Shown in pieces: positions 53,231 through 62,622 of a stretch of DNA of 64,000 bases (positions are counted from its first letter, which is position 1; each line of letters opens with the position of its first letter). The stretch is from CAVPTL01 sp963794415 (GTDB taxonomy: Bacteria > Actinomycetota > Thermoleophilia > Gaiellales > JAICJC01), in assembly GCA_963794415.1 (NCBI GenBank), contig CAWCDI010000001.1:1922001-1986000 (forward strand), written 5' to 3'. A model generated the notes under the pieces. It did not search any database. It was not told where the DNA came from and worked only from the letters and a program-made list of their open reading frames with translations. The position numbers and the translations under genes are program-made.

Positions 53231-56200
53231 GTCGTCGTAGGTTCGGTCTTCCTCGCGTGAGGTGGATCCGTCGCTGGTGGTGATCGTGGCCGGGAGGCCG
53301 CGCGGTGCGAGCGTTCCGTAGTCGTTTGTGGTGGTGAGCCCGGCCGGGTTGGTTTCTGAGGTGAGCAGGTTGAGGTCGGGGTCAAAGCGGGTGCCGGCGA
53401 TGTCGCCCCAGCTTCCGGTGCCGCCGTCCCATTGCGTGTCGATCTGGCCGTTGTGGCCGGCGGTGTGCTCGTACTCCAAGACGATGCGCGGCGTGTCGGG
53501 CCACATCGCGATCGTACGATCGGTGTTTGACCCGCAGTTGTAGGTGGACATGTCGTAGTTCGCGTTGGGGCAGTTGAGGAGCACCTTGCCCGCCACGATC
53601 AGGCGCACGCCGCCGCTTGCATAGACGCGGAAGTGGTAGGTGTGCTGGGTGGTGATCGAGATGCGGCCGGTCCAGCGGATACCCCAGTTTCCGCTTACCC
53701 CTGCGGGATTTCCTGCGCCCCAGTACTCGGTCAGCGGGTAGCTGGTGGGGATGGAGCGGTTATCGGCAACACCGCCGAAGCTTTGGTCGTCGAAGTTCTC
53801 CTGAAGCGCTCCGGTCATGCCCTCGTCGTAGTTGTAGGTGGTGGTCGGCCCAGAGCCGGTACCGGTCGGCTTCTGCGCCGGCAGCATCTTCTGCTCAAGC
53901 AGGAACGGCGACTCCGTCTCGAAGGTGTAGTTGGTCTGCAGGCTGTCGGGATTCTGGTGGCCGATGACACAGCCCAGGTATCCGTGCGCTGCCTTGAGGT
54001 AGGCGTTCGCAGCAGGACCGCGCTTGCAGATCAGGTTCCCGTTCTGATCCCACATCATGGTCGTCTGGGGCGTGGTCGCCACCGTATTGATCGATTCCTG
54101 CGGCGCGTCGATCAGGATCGGGAAGCCCTGCGTGTCAAACTGGGTAGTGGTGATGTTGCCGTTGGGATCCGTGACGTCGGTCGAGTTGACGATATAGCCA
54201 GTCTGCTCGCCATGATAGGTGAAGGTGGTGGCAGGGATCGCTGCGGTACCGCCGCCCGTCGTGTTATACGTGCCGGGGTCGGTGACGGTGCTTGCCTGCA
54301 TCATCGGCGCCGACACCGAGGTGTAGTTGGGGTCAACGTAGCTCATCGTCCACGTGTTTGACCCGCCGTCCTCGGCCGATACCAGGTAGGTCTTGCCGTC
54401 ACCCGTCGATCCGGAGGTGTAGGTGTGGTAGCCGAAGGTGACCACGTTTCCCATCGGGTCGGTGACCGAGTTGATCTCGTTGTTGAGACCAGTCGGGTCG
54501 ATCGTCCACGTCCTTGTGACGGGCGATGATCCCGGTGAGGAGATCTGGATCTGGGTCAGGTAGCCACCGACGTTGTAGGTCATCTCGACCGTTCGGCCCA
54601 GCGGCTCGGTGATCTTGGTCAAAAGCCCGCTGGTGTAGGTGTACTTGAAACCGGCCTTGCCATCGTCGCTGGTTGCGGGGTTGGCGTCGGTCAGGTGGCC
54701 CTGGTAGTCAAACACGTAGCGGCCGCCATCATTTGGCTCGTAGGTGTACTGCGCGTTTCCGCCGCCGGGAGGGTCATCCTCGGTGATCGTGCCCGCATCC
54801 GCACCGCTTGCCACATACGAGTGAAGCGTGGAGGAGCCGGGCGCCTGGTTTGTAAACGCGACGCGGCCGCCGTCTCGCTGCTTGATGATCAGCGCGTCGT
54901 TTGAGCTACCCAGACTAACCGGCTGGCGAAACGCGTCGGCAGCCTCGCCGGCTGAGAGCACCCAGCCACGACCCTCACCGATATCGGCGTTGTCCAAGGA
55001 GTTGTAGGTCAGGCCGAGGTCGATACTCCCTGCCGGAGAGTCGATCGAGTCAAGCGGGTAGTTCAGGTAAAGGTTTCCGGTGGCCTGGTTGACCTTCATC
55101 TCCATCCCGTTTCCCAGCGTGTCTGACCACATCGCCCACCGCGAGTCATCGCCATAGTGGGGGATCGTGACCGAGAATGAGCGAGTCCCCGAATACGTGC
55201 CGGCGTTGTACTGGTCGACCGCCTCGGCGCGCCAGTAGTACGTCTGGCCGTCCTGGAGGACGCCGGAGGGGACAGTCCACGAGTCGCCGTTTCCAACCGA
55301 GCCGCTGGTGACGATGTTCGAGAAGGCGGAGTCGGAGGCGATCTGGTAGAGCGTGGTCATGTCGTCGCCCTCAGGATCCGTCGAGGGGCCGTTCACCGCC
55401 AGCGTCGGCGAGCCGTAACTCAGGGTCGGGCCGCCCGTTCCTGGCGAGTCGAGTGTGGGGGCGCTCGGTGGCTGATCATAGATCACTGTGAGGGCTGGCA
55501 ACGCGCCGTCACTCGTTTCGCGGGAGGCGAACTGCACCTGATTGTTGGACGATGACGATGGAGTTACCAACGCAACACCATCATTGGTCCCAACATCGAA
55601 GATCTTCTGATAGAGACTGGTAGCCGTAAACGTCGCCCAATGGCTGGGGTTCGTGGTTACGGTGTCATACACAGTGCTGTCCATAGAAGGGGCACTCGTC
55701 CACGTGGTCGAGTTCGACCAGCCGCCAGTCACTCGGCGTAGGTTGACCGCGATCGAACTCGCGCTCGCCGGCTCGGAGTACACCTGGACATTGGCTTGGA
55801 GGATCTTCACGCCGGTGCCGAAATAGGTTCCGACCGGGAAGTTCAAAAAGGCGTGCTGTGCATTACTGCTCGTCTGGGCTTTTACGTTGAGCGTGGCGGA
55901 GCCGCCATAGCTGCTGCTGGTGTGCGCATCATCGACGTAGGTGTCCATCGAGTCTGACGGGGTCACCGTGGTCGGATCGATCGTCACCGGAAACTTCGCG
56001 CCGGCAAGCCATGACGGGTCAACCACGATCAAAAGCTGATAGCTGCCATCCCCACCGGAGAGCTGGTAGCTGACCGGGCCCTCGTTCGGATCACCCGTCA
56101 GCGGGTCGGTGCCGGAGTCAGACACGCTCGGCGCGGGAATCGAGCCGACGTTCGCTCCCTTCGCGTCGACAAGGGAGATCGAGCCGTCCTGCTGGAGCTC

Positions 56201-56908
56201 GAGCTGCATACCGCCGGTGGTGGTGATGTCCTCGGTCACCGTCGATCCCGCCGAGGCGTCGGTGAGCGTGATCACCTGGCGCGACCCTGAGTTGGTCGAG
56301 TCAAACTCGACATCCGTCGCCGTCGCAGCGCCGGTGTAGGTCACCGACTGGGCGCCGCTCTGCTTCACCGCGGAGGGCTGGGAGCCGTCGATCCACTCGC
56401 TGAAGGTCATCCCATCCTGGCTGAACGTGACCGGCGAGTCCTTGCTCCACTGGGCGGGGAAGCCAAGCGAGAAGCCGGCCGCCGCGTTCGTGTAGCCGCC
56501 GTTTCCATCCTGCTTCAGCGTCGCGTCGATCGGCAGCCACTCGCCGGCGTCGTCTTGGTAGTTGAGCGGCGCCATCGAGAACTGGGCGACGTGCGGCTCG
56601 CCGTCCACGTCATACACGTTCACGTACTCGCCACTCGCCTTGCGATCAGGCTGCAGGCCCTTCACCATCGCGCTTGGGGTGTCGCCCTGGAGCTTCGGCA
56701 AGTCCTGCGGCGTCACGGTCAGGCCGGTCGGCCCCATCACCGCCGGCACGAAACCCTGATCCTCAGCCGGAAGAAGCGGCGGCTGATACTGCTTTGAAGC
56801 GCCAAACGCGCTGGCTCCGCCACACACGCACAGCAACGCCACCAACACCACGGCCGGAATCCACCGTCGCGAACTCGGACTGGCTGCGGAATCTTGGCTG
56901 CGTGACAT
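52937..56908 (-). CDS. secreted RHS-repeat protein, N-terminal part (before frameshift)
   Basis: Signal peptide MSRSQDSAASPSSRRWIPAV followed by VLVALLCVCGGASA. Then a DNRLRE-like adhesin domain (SMDTYVDDAHTSSSYGGSAT, about 310-460), a fibronectin-like domain (PPSAPTLDSPGTGG onward, about 485-585), YD-repeats from about 600 and a PA14 domain (ISITTQHTYHFRVYASGGVR, about 1090-1190). The reading TYDD then shifts: the last ~100 residues are Pro/Arg-rich nonsense. A one-base deletion restores the frame into the C-terminal part, giving ~2366 residues. Surface-attached contact toxin or adhesin. Confidence 0.85.
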   Translation of the reverse strand: MSRSQDSAASPSSRRWIPAVVLVALLCVCGGASAFGASKQYQPPLLPAEDQGFVPAVMGPTGLTVTPQDLPKLQGDTPSAMVKGLQPDRKASGEYVNVYDVDGEPHVAQFSMAPLNYQDDAGEWLPIDATLKQDGNGGYTNAAAGFSLGFPAQWSKDSPVTFSQDGMTFSEWIDGSQPSAVKQSGAQSVTYTGAATATDVEFDSTNSGSRQVITLTDASAGSTVTEDITTTGGMQLELQQDGSISLVDAKGANVGSIPAPSVSDSGTDPLTGDPNEGPVSYQLSGGDGSYQLLIVVDPSWLAGAKFPVTIDPTTVTPSDSMDTYVDDAHTSSSYGGSATLNVKAQTSSNAQHAFLNFPVGTYFGTGVKILQANVQVYSEPASASSIAVNLRRVTGGWSNSTTWTSAPSMDSTVYDTVTTNPSHWATFTATSLYQKIFDVGTNDGVALVTPSSSSNNQVQFASRETSDGALPALTVIYDQPPSAPTLDSPGTGGPTLSYGSPTLAVNGPSTDPEGDDMTTLYQIASDSAFSNIVTSGSVGNGDSWTVPSGVLQDGQTYYWRAEAVDQYNAGTYSGTRSFSVTIPHYGDDSRWAMWSDTLGNGMEMKVNQATGNLYLNYPLDSIDSPAGSIDLGLTYNSLDNADIGEGRGWVLSAGEAADAFRQPVSLGSSNDALIIKQRDGGRVAFTNQAPGSSTLHSYVASGADAGTITEDDPPGGGNAQYTYEPNDGGRYVFDYQGHLTDANPATSDDGKAGFKYTYTSGLLTKITEPLGRTVEMTYNVGGYLTQIQISSPGSSPVTRTWTIDPTGLNNEINSVTDPMGNVVTFGYHTYTSGSTGDGKTYLVSAEDGGSNTWTMSYVDPNYTSVSAPMMQASTVTDPGTYNTTGGGTAAIPATTFTYHGEQTGYIVNSTDVTDPNGNITTTQFDTQGFPILIDAPQESINTVATTPQTTMMWDQNGNLICKRGPAANAYLKAAHGYLGCVIGHQNPDSLQTNYTFETESPFLLEQKMLPAQKPTGTGSGPTTTYNYDEGMTGALQENFDDQSFGGVADNRSIPTSYPLTEYWGAGNPAGVSGNWGIRWTGRISITTQHTYHFRVYASGGVRLIVAGKVLLNCPNANYDMSTYNCGSNTDRTIAMWPDTPRIVLEYEHTAGHNGQIDTQWDGGTGSWGDIAGTRFDPDLNLLTSETNPAGLTTTNDYGTLAPRGLPATITTSDGSTSREEDRTYDDWAAFSPTPSPPEPPTPRRPPPPTTPPPPAAGHAPSAQTARHAPPPSPIKTETRPATPATGSATSQRPSPPSPRYRSASRPAPRIRRPTRRITSSARS

Positions 56909-57249
56909 GGCACGTCCCCCCGGGCGTGAGTCCCGCCGAAATAGGGGAAGCGATCTGCTCCCCAGACCCGCACGGCGAGAATGGAATCATCAATCATTCA
57001 AGGAATCTTCAATGTCAAGCCTCTTTGCGACCGAGTAGACCCGAACCCCGCTTTAGAGGCACGCGCCACTACCGAGGGCGGGTGCCCCGCGAATGGCGAA
57101 GAAGGGTGCCTTCATGCTCGCGGCCCATCGACGCTCGTCTGGACGCGCCGAGGTCGCGACAAGACGCTCTGGGGTGCGAAAGGTGTCGCGGTATGATCGT
57201 GGCGTCCTGGCAGTCCCTCGGGCTGTGCCTTCTTTGACCTCTTGGTGGT
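56909..57249. other. 341-base gap between the RHS gene and the M20 hydrolase
   Basis: Holds the divergent promoters of both genes. I see no confident -35/-10 pair, repeat or RNA gene. Confidence 0.4.
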
Positions 57250-58473
57250 ATGGGCGAGACCCGTGAAGATCGAGCGGCGCGGACTGTCCGGAGACTGGCT
57301 TTGCTGTCGGATGTCGCGAGTCCTGGTCGCGGTGCCAACCGGCCGGGACTGAGCGCGGCCGAGGAGGAGGCTATCGAGCTCGCTGCCGGGTGGATGCGCG
57401 ACGATGGCCTCGACGTGAGCCGGGATGCCATGGGCAACTTGTATGGGCGGGTGGCCGGTTCCGATCTCGAGCTTCCGGAGGTATGGGCTGGATCCCACCT
57501 TGACACGGTGCCCAATGGCGGTGACTTCGATGGGGCCTTGGGGGTGCTAGCTGCGCTTGAGGCGGTGTCGGCGCTGCGCGAGCGGCGGCCGGATGCGGGC
57601 CTGTGTGTGGTCTCGTTTCGCGACGAGGAGGGGTGGCGGTTTGGGCCGAGCTTTCTCGGTAGCCGCGCGGTCACGGGATCGTTCCCGGCAAGGCAGCTCG
57701 GCGCGGCTGACGCTTCTGGCGTGACGATCGCCGCGGCGCTGGCCGAGCTGGGACTGTCTGGGCCGCCGGTCGATGTGGTGCTGCCGGGCTCCTACCTCGA
57801 GGTGCATATCGAGCAGGGGCCGATTCTTTTGGAGAAGGGTGCGCCGGTAGGGGTTGTGAGCGCGATAGCCGGCATGGCGGGATATACGGTGACGATCGAG
57901 GGAGCGGCGGGACACGCGGGTACAACGCCGATGCCTGGCCGTCGTGACGCGTTCATGGCGGCCGCCGAGTTCGCGCTTTTGCTTCGCGACGGCGCGCTTG
58001 AGATCGATGGCGCGGTCGCGACGATCGGTGAGGCGCGCATCCACGACCAGGCCTACAACGTGATCCCTGGCCGGGTGAGCTTGGTCGTCGACGCCCGCGC
58101 GCCGACGGCAGACAGCCTCGAAGCGCTGGTGGTCGTAGTCGAGCGTGCCGCAGCCAACACCGAGTCGAGCTCAGGCTGCCGCGTGGTCTTGGATGGAGCG
58201 TGGAAGAATCCCCAGCCGATGTCGGCGCGGGCAAGCGACGCCATACGTGGCGCCGTAATCGCGGCTGGCGAGCCGCTGATTGAGTTTGCCTCCGGCGCCG
58301 GCCATGACGCGGGTATCCTTGCCGCGGTGGGTGTCGATACCGGCATGCTGTTCGTGCGAAGCCTCAACGGCGGCGTCAGCCACAACCCCGACGAACTCTC
58401 AACCGAAGCCGACATCGCAGTGGCAATCACCGTACTGACAGACGCGTTAGCGCGCCTCTCCGGCGCTCACTAG
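57250..58473 (+). CDS. M20-family Zn-dependent amidohydrolase (allantoate/N-carbamoyl amino acid hydrolase type)
   Basis: 407 residues with the whole AtzC/HyuC/AllC pattern: ELPEVWAGSHLDTVPNGGDF (first metal His and Asp), VVSFRDEEGWRFGPSFLGSR (bridging Glu), YLEVHIEQGPILLEKG, GAAGHAGTTPMPGRRD and FASGAGHDAGILAAVGVDTG. It hydrolyses ureido groups, releasing ammonia and CO2, in allantoin or hydantoin catabolism; substrate is not fixed by sequence. Stands alone. Start is ATG 57250 (MGETREDRAARTVRRLALLS). Confidence 0.88.
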   Translation: MGETREDRAARTVRRLALLSDVASPGRGANRPGLSAAEEEAIELAAGWMRDDGLDVSRDAMGNLYGRVAGSDLELPEVWAGSHLDTVPNGGDFDGALGVLAALEAVSALRERRPDAGLCVVSFRDEEGWRFGPSFLGSRAVTGSFPARQLGAADASGVTIAAALAELGLSGPPVDVVLPGSYLEVHIEQGPILLEKGAPVGVVSAIAGMAGYTVTIEGAAGHAGTTPMPGRRDAFMAAAEFALLLRDGALEIDGAVATIGEARIHDQAYNVIPGRVSLVVDARAPTADSLEALVVVVERAAANTESSSGCRVVLDGAWKNPQPMSARASDAIRGAVIAAGEPLIEFASGAGHDAGILAAVGVDTGMLFVRSLNGGVSHNPDELSTEADIAVAITVLTDALARLSGAH

Positions 58474-58830
58474 CTCATCCACAACAATTCTGTCGCCTAT
58501 CGGATCCGCCCCCAAGGCTACGGCACCCGGTGAGCCCGCCGGCGTGACGGAGCCAAACCATCCGCTCGCCAGGAGTGCCGCCATTCAGGGTTCGGTGACT
58601 GCTACGAACCGTGGTGGCCGTCGCGGTGGCGAGCGCCGAGTCGGACGCGATACGCCGCCACGCCTTGGGCGACGAGCCGGCTTGTTCGTGACGGGCATCG
58701 TGAGTGGATCGCCGGGCCGGGGTCGTGGAGTTCGCGGCCTGGTTCTCGGCGGGTGAGTCTGCCTCGTCGGGGTTTTGGTTAGGCTCTGGGTTTCAGACGA
58801 TCGGGTCGGGAATCAACGTTGGGAGTGGGC
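58474..58830. other. 357-base gap
   Basis: A 70-residue Arg/Gly-rich frame (58544-58756) is not credible. No repeat or RNA gene noted. Confidence 0.35.
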
Positions 58831-59241
58831 ATGCCTCGAACTGGTGTGATTGGAAATGAGATTTATGCGCGGGTGTCGGAGTTGGTGGCTGATGGTGGGG
58901 TGACGAGAACGGCCGCGTTTCAGACCATCGCTGAGGAGCGGCAGATGCAGGCGGGGACGGTTGCTGCGAACTATTACCGGGTGGCTCGCCAGCATGGCGA
59001 GGGTAGAGGGCCGCGCTCGGGGAAGCCGGCGGCGAAAGCGGGCTCTTCGTCAAAGCGTGCTCCGGCCGCGAAGTCTGGGGCTGCGAAGCGCCCTCGACGG
59101 GCCCCGACCGCACCGGCGACTGCAGCCGCTGCGTCGTCGGAGGATTTGAAGGTGTTGGCGCGCGAGGTGCGCGAGGCGTCGGATCGGCTGATCGCGGCGA
59201 TCGAGCGTCGCGATGAGCATCTGCGAAAGGCACTCGGCTAG
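58831..59241 (+). CDS. hypothetical protein, 136 aa, possible DNA-binding
   Basis: MPRTGVIGNEIYARVSELVA then GGVTRTAAFQTIAEERQMQA and GTVAANYYRVARQHGEG, a helix-turn-helix-like N-terminus. A low-complexity Lys/Ala/Pro linker (about 55-105) and a C-terminal coil (EVREASDRLIAAIERRDEHL) follow. The architecture of a small regulator or nucleoid protein with basic linker is typical. ATG 58831 chosen because homology-like sequence begins there. Convergent with the next gene, 26-base gap. Confidence 0.6.
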   Translation: MPRTGVIGNEIYARVSELVADGGVTRTAAFQTIAEERQMQAGTVAANYYRVARQHGEGRGPRSGKPAAKAGSSSKRAPAAKSGAAKRPRRAPTAPATAAAASSEDLKVLAREVREASDRLIAAIERRDEHLRKALG

Positions 59242-59267
59242 CGGCCTCCCGGTGGCTTTGGTGCCGG

Positions 59268-59906
59268 TTAGGAGGGTTTGCAGGCTTGCTGGGTGGCGAT
59301 GAGGGAGGGGTAGTACTTTTTGAGTGCGATGCGGTAGACGGCGACGTCGGTTTTGAAGGCGTTGACTTCGAGGTTTGCGCCGGCATCGTGGACGAGTTTG
59401 GTGAAGGTGGCGAGCGCGTCGAGTCGGACGCGGTAGCGGCGTAGGTGGGTGAGGCAGGCTTTGGCGACGTTTCCTTCCAGGTCTTCGACTTGGCTGTCGG
59501 CGAAGACGGCTTTGTCGTTGAAGCCGCTGTAGGCGTCGTCCATGCAGGAGGAGAATTCGCCCAGGTCGCCGGTGGTTGCGATCACGCTGCACTTGTGGGC
59601 TCCGGTGGTGAACTGCTCGGTCTCGTGCTGGACGCCGTCGACTGCGGTGGTGAACTGGTCGTACTCGCCGCTACTCATCCGCCCGGTGTCGCCCGAGGAG
59701 GTCGATGTCGAGGTCGGCGCCGGGGATTGGCTTGAGGATGGCGTGGACGTCGAGGAGGCGGTCCCCTGCGTGGTGTTGGAGGTGGACTTGTTGCCGCTTC
59801 CGGTGGCGGAGCCGATGACGATTAGGACGACGAAGACGGCGATGATCCAGGCGACGACTTGGATCCAGGTCGGGCGGCGGCGAAACGCGCGCCACCACCG
59901 CTTCAC
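59268..59906 (-). CDS. membrane-anchored extracellular hypothetical protein, 212 aa
   Basis: One transmembrane helix (about 17-35, VVAWIIAVFVVLIVIGSATG) after a basic start, then a Ser/Thr-rich linker (about 40-75) and a globular part with three Cys (HKCSVIATTGD, FSSCMDDAYS, KACLTHLRRY) ending IALKKYYPSLIATQQACKPS. Extracellular part helical. Function unknown. Confidence 0.6.
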   Translation of the reverse strand: MKRWWRAFRRRPTWIQVVAWIIAVFVVLIVIGSATGSGNKSTSNTTQGTASSTSTPSSSQSPAPTSTSTSSGDTGRMSSGEYDQFTTAVDGVQHETEQFTTGAHKCSVIATTGDLGEFSSCMDDAYSGFNDKAVFADSQVEDLEGNVAKACLTHLRRYRVRLDALATFTKLVHDAGANLEVNAFKTDVAVYRIALKKYYPSLIATQQACKPS

Positions 59907-60002
59907 CGCCGCCTCCGAGGCGGGGGTGAGGGAGCCTTCCTGAGGGGCTTGTGTGGGTTGGAACCAGCCATTGGACGTGACTTATAGTCTGTAGACCGAT
60001 AG

Positions 60003-60281
60003 GAGTCAAGGCCATACCTTGCAGCCACGGCCAACGACCCCACAGACCCGCTCGATCCCGCTGCCATCACCCGCGAGTTCGGGCTACGCCTGAAAGACCG
60101 ACGAACGGCTCGAGGAATCTCGCAGGAGGAGCTCGCGTTTCAGTGCGGCCTTCACCGCACCTACGTGAGCAGCGTCGAGCGTGGCCAGCGGAATATCAGC
60201 TTGGTGAACATCCACCGCATCGCCCGCGCGCTTCGGATCGACCCGGCCGAACTCGTCACGACAAGCCATGCACCCCTCTGA
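60003..60281 (+). CDS. XRE-family transcriptional regulator without a canonical start codon
   Basis: Read in the frame ending in TGA 60281: FGLRLKDRRTARGISQEELA, FQCGLHRTYVSSVERGQRNI and VNIHRIARALRIDPAELVTT, a full Cro/C1 helix-turn-helix. The frame opens at 60003 after a stop (60000-60002), with AGGAG at 60001-60005, but offers no ATG, GTG or TTG before the domain. A rare start (ACG/ATC/CTG) or a lost base near 60019 TTG may explain it. Likely dimeric DNA-binding repressor if expressed. Confidence 0.6.
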   Translation, partial: ESRPYLAATANDPTDPLDPAAITREFGLRLKDRRTARGISQEELAFQCGLHRTYVSSVERGQRNISLVNIHRIARALRIDPAELVTTSHAPL

Positions 60282-60559
60282 TGCTCGCTTGAGATTGTGG
60301 GAAGAGCAGTGACCGAAACGGAACCGCCATCTGTCGATCTCGTCGGTTGTCAGCCAGCTAGCCACGGACATCGGCAAAGTCACGCACGCCGCAAGGATTG
60401 GGACGCTTCCGGATCCTCCTCCGATGGACCGTCACGAGCCTAAGCCCCTTGTTCGCGACCCAATCGCCTGGCACCTCGGTTAACAAAACCGGGCAATATT
60501 TGCGTGAGTACTGCAGTTGCGCCTGCCGAATCATATGCGTAGCTCGTCGGATGCTTCGG

Positions 60560-61525
60560 TCAGTACTGGTAGAGGGAATTCGCGACCAGTGCCGGAATGG
60601 AAGCGGCGGCAGATTCGAGTGCGAATTCGATTGAGACCGCCCATTCGTTCCTGTCGACGGCGAGCAATTCCGCCCAGGTCGCGGGTTGGTATCGGGCGAG
60701 CATGGATAACCCGAACAGCAGCGCCCACCAGGTCATGAGCGGGGAGGGCGGGGCGTCGGTCTGGGCCGCGTCGATCGCCGGACGCAACATACGATACCCG
60801 CCGACTGGGTCGATCGGCGCCAACGCGTCGAGGATTCCTGCGGACTGCGCCCACTCCGACTGCTCGATCTGTCGGCTCAGGGTCGCTGGCACCCACCAAG
60901 GCTCGGTCGTGTGCCCGCCGATCGACGAGGTTACCAGCGGCGAAGCCTTCGCTCGCCAGCCAAGCGCGGTAGGGTAGGCGGAGAGCTTCGTCGCCAGCCA
61001 TTCCTCGGCTGTCGTATCGGAGTGCATGAGAACGCTCCTGGGGACCGTGACAGCTAGGTCGAGCGGCACCTGCCAGTTGGTGACTCCTGCCGAGAGCATC
61101 GGAAAGGTCTGAGGTTGTTGAGCAGCGCGCAGTGCGGGGAGCCAGCGATCGGGCTCGGCTGTTGGCGCCTCACCTGCTTCTGGCAATGCGAGCCACAGCG
61201 CGCCGATTTCGGCAGGTGAGGTCAACGCGGGTGACCCGATAGTCGCGGACACGACCTGAAAACTCGCCTTTTGACCCGACGTCGGACGTACTAGCGCCTC
61301 CAGACCACGGGACAGATCAGGGCTGGTCAGCCCATGGCCATGATGATCCCAATCGTCCTCGTCGCGGTGGGCAGCCGTGATCGCGCGTCCGGCCTGGCTA
61401 AGCCCATAGAACAGCGGCAGCGGGCGAGATGCTGGGCCCGCCACTTCTGCGGCACGCCATAGCTCCTCAAACTGTTGGAGCGCGGCGTTGTAGACCATTC
61501 GCCGCTCGGCATTACGTAGGGTCAT
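60560..61525 (-). CDS. YaaC-family protein, 321 aa or slightly longer
   Basis: From ATG 61525: MTLRNAERRMVYNAALQQFE, ASRPLPLFYGLSQAGRAITA and HHGHGL, the YaaC signature. C-terminal helices include LMTWWALLFGLSMLARYQPA. About the normal YaaC length. The frame is open upstream to 61672, and homology-like residues (SNSARWWSLIRASRARQPG) precede the ATG. A perfect AGGAGG plus ATG at 61590 is one T out of frame in a T5 run. True start may thus be 61590 with a lost base. YaaC role unknown. Confidence 0.72.
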   Translation of the reverse strand: MTLRNAERRMVYNAALQQFEELWRAAEVAGPASRPLPLFYGLSQAGRAITAAHRDEDDWDHHGHGLTSPDLSRGLEALVRPTSGQKASFQVVSATIGSPALTSPAEIGALWLALPEAGEAPTAEPDRWLPALRAAQQPQTFPMLSAGVTNWQVPLDLAVTVPRSVLMHSDTTAEEWLATKLSAYPTALGWRAKASPLVTSSIGGHTTEPWWVPATLSRQIEQSEWAQSAGILDALAPIDPVGGYRMLRPAIDAAQTDAPPSPLMTWWALLFGLSMLARYQPATWAELLAVDRNEWAVSIEFALESAAASIPALVANSLYQY

Positions 61526-61672
61526 CCCTGGCTGGCGAGCACGCGACGCGCGAATCAAACTCCACCACCTCGCTGAATTCGAAAAACCATGGCGACCTCC
61601 TGATCGACGGTGGAGCCTTCGGGCATGACGAGGATAATCGACGGCGGGACGGGCTCGGAGAATTGAGGGCAA

Positions 61673-62181
61673 AATGGTATCCGGGCGCCAGATACGTGGC
61701 TGAAGCTGGTGTCACTGAGCGGGACTGGTACAGACGGTGCCGCCGTTCCGGCTGGTGAGCTGAGCTGTTGGTATGTATGCGAGAGCGTGGGCCTGCAGCG
61801 GGCAGGCTGACGCTGCCGCCCGATAATCCACCTGCGTGTTGGGCTCCGGAATCACGAGGCGAGTCTGTTCTGGCGGAAGCGACTGTTTCCAACCGTCCGG
61901 CGGCCATGTCTGAACCCGGCGCTGACGCCGCAATCGATCGCTACGGAAGTCGCGGGGTTGCGGGCCTGCCGGAACGCCGACCCGCCTCGCTCGAGCCCCG
62001 GCTCAGCCGGTCCTCGGCCTCTCGGATCAGCGATCGAGCTCGCTGCCCCAGCGTCCATAGAGAGCAATACCTAGGGGCCCCCTCCGGCGGAGTATCCCGG
62101 AGCGCAGCGGCGATCCCCATTGGCCAACGCCCGGCTCCAGTGGATCATTGAGCGTTGACGTTAGGCGCATCGGCCGTCGCC
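61673..62181. other. 509-base stretch without a supported gene
   Basis: Frames on both strands are Arg/Pro-rich with no motif. No RNA gene or repeat seen. Confidence 0.35.
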
Positions 62182-62448
62182 CTACGGCCCGGGATATGTT
62201 CCACCAAAGATGATCAGTGGCTGGCCGTTCTGGCTCGCGGCGGGTTCATTGGCAATCCACTCGACGATCCTGTCCTCGATTTCGAGTCCTCCGGGCATTG
62301 TCAGGCGGATACCGTACGGAGCGGTTCGCAGGGCGATGAGTGCGTTTCCCGGTGCGCCCGGGGGAGTCGGGAGAGACGTTAACGCGGTTCGTCCTCGGTC
62401 GGCTCCGCCGCCCGGCCATCGGGGATTGATCTCAGCGAATCGAGACAT
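62182..62448 (-). CDS. hypothetical protein, 88 aa
   Basis: MSRFAEINPRWPGGGADRGR, then LIALRTAPYGIRLTMPGGLE, ending IIFGGTYPGP. GAAGGA lies 10 bases before the ATG. Beta-rich, possibly small toxin- or lactone-like, but not recognised. Same strand as the DUF3892 gene, 174 bases away. Confidence 0.5.
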   Translation of the reverse strand: MSRFAEINPRWPGGGADRGRTALTSLPTPPGAPGNALIALRTAPYGIRLTMPGGLEIEDRIVEWIANEPAASQNGQPLIIFGGTYPGP

Positions 62449-62622
62449 GGTTAGCGTGTCCTTCCTTCAGTGGTGGGGATATTTCCGGATGGATCGTTGG
62501 GTACGCGAAGCGCGCCCGCGCAGCGTGGACGTGTCGCGACCTGTCACAGCGGTCGGGGTCGCGCCAGCGCTGCGGTGCCGGTGCTAGCGGCGCCGCAGGC
62601 GGCAGATAAGCTGGTCGGCGCA

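Noticed and set aside
49809..56908. YD-repeat DNA periodicity as a CRISPR or satellite array
   Set aside because: The period reflects coding of RHS peptides; no constant repeat/spacer structure.
58544..58756. 70-aa frame after the M20 hydrolase
   Set aside because: Low-complexity Arg/Gly sequence without start signal.
60084..60383. 99-aa minus frame opposite the XRE gene
   Set aside because: Antisense to a clear helix-turn-helix; no homology-like features of its own.
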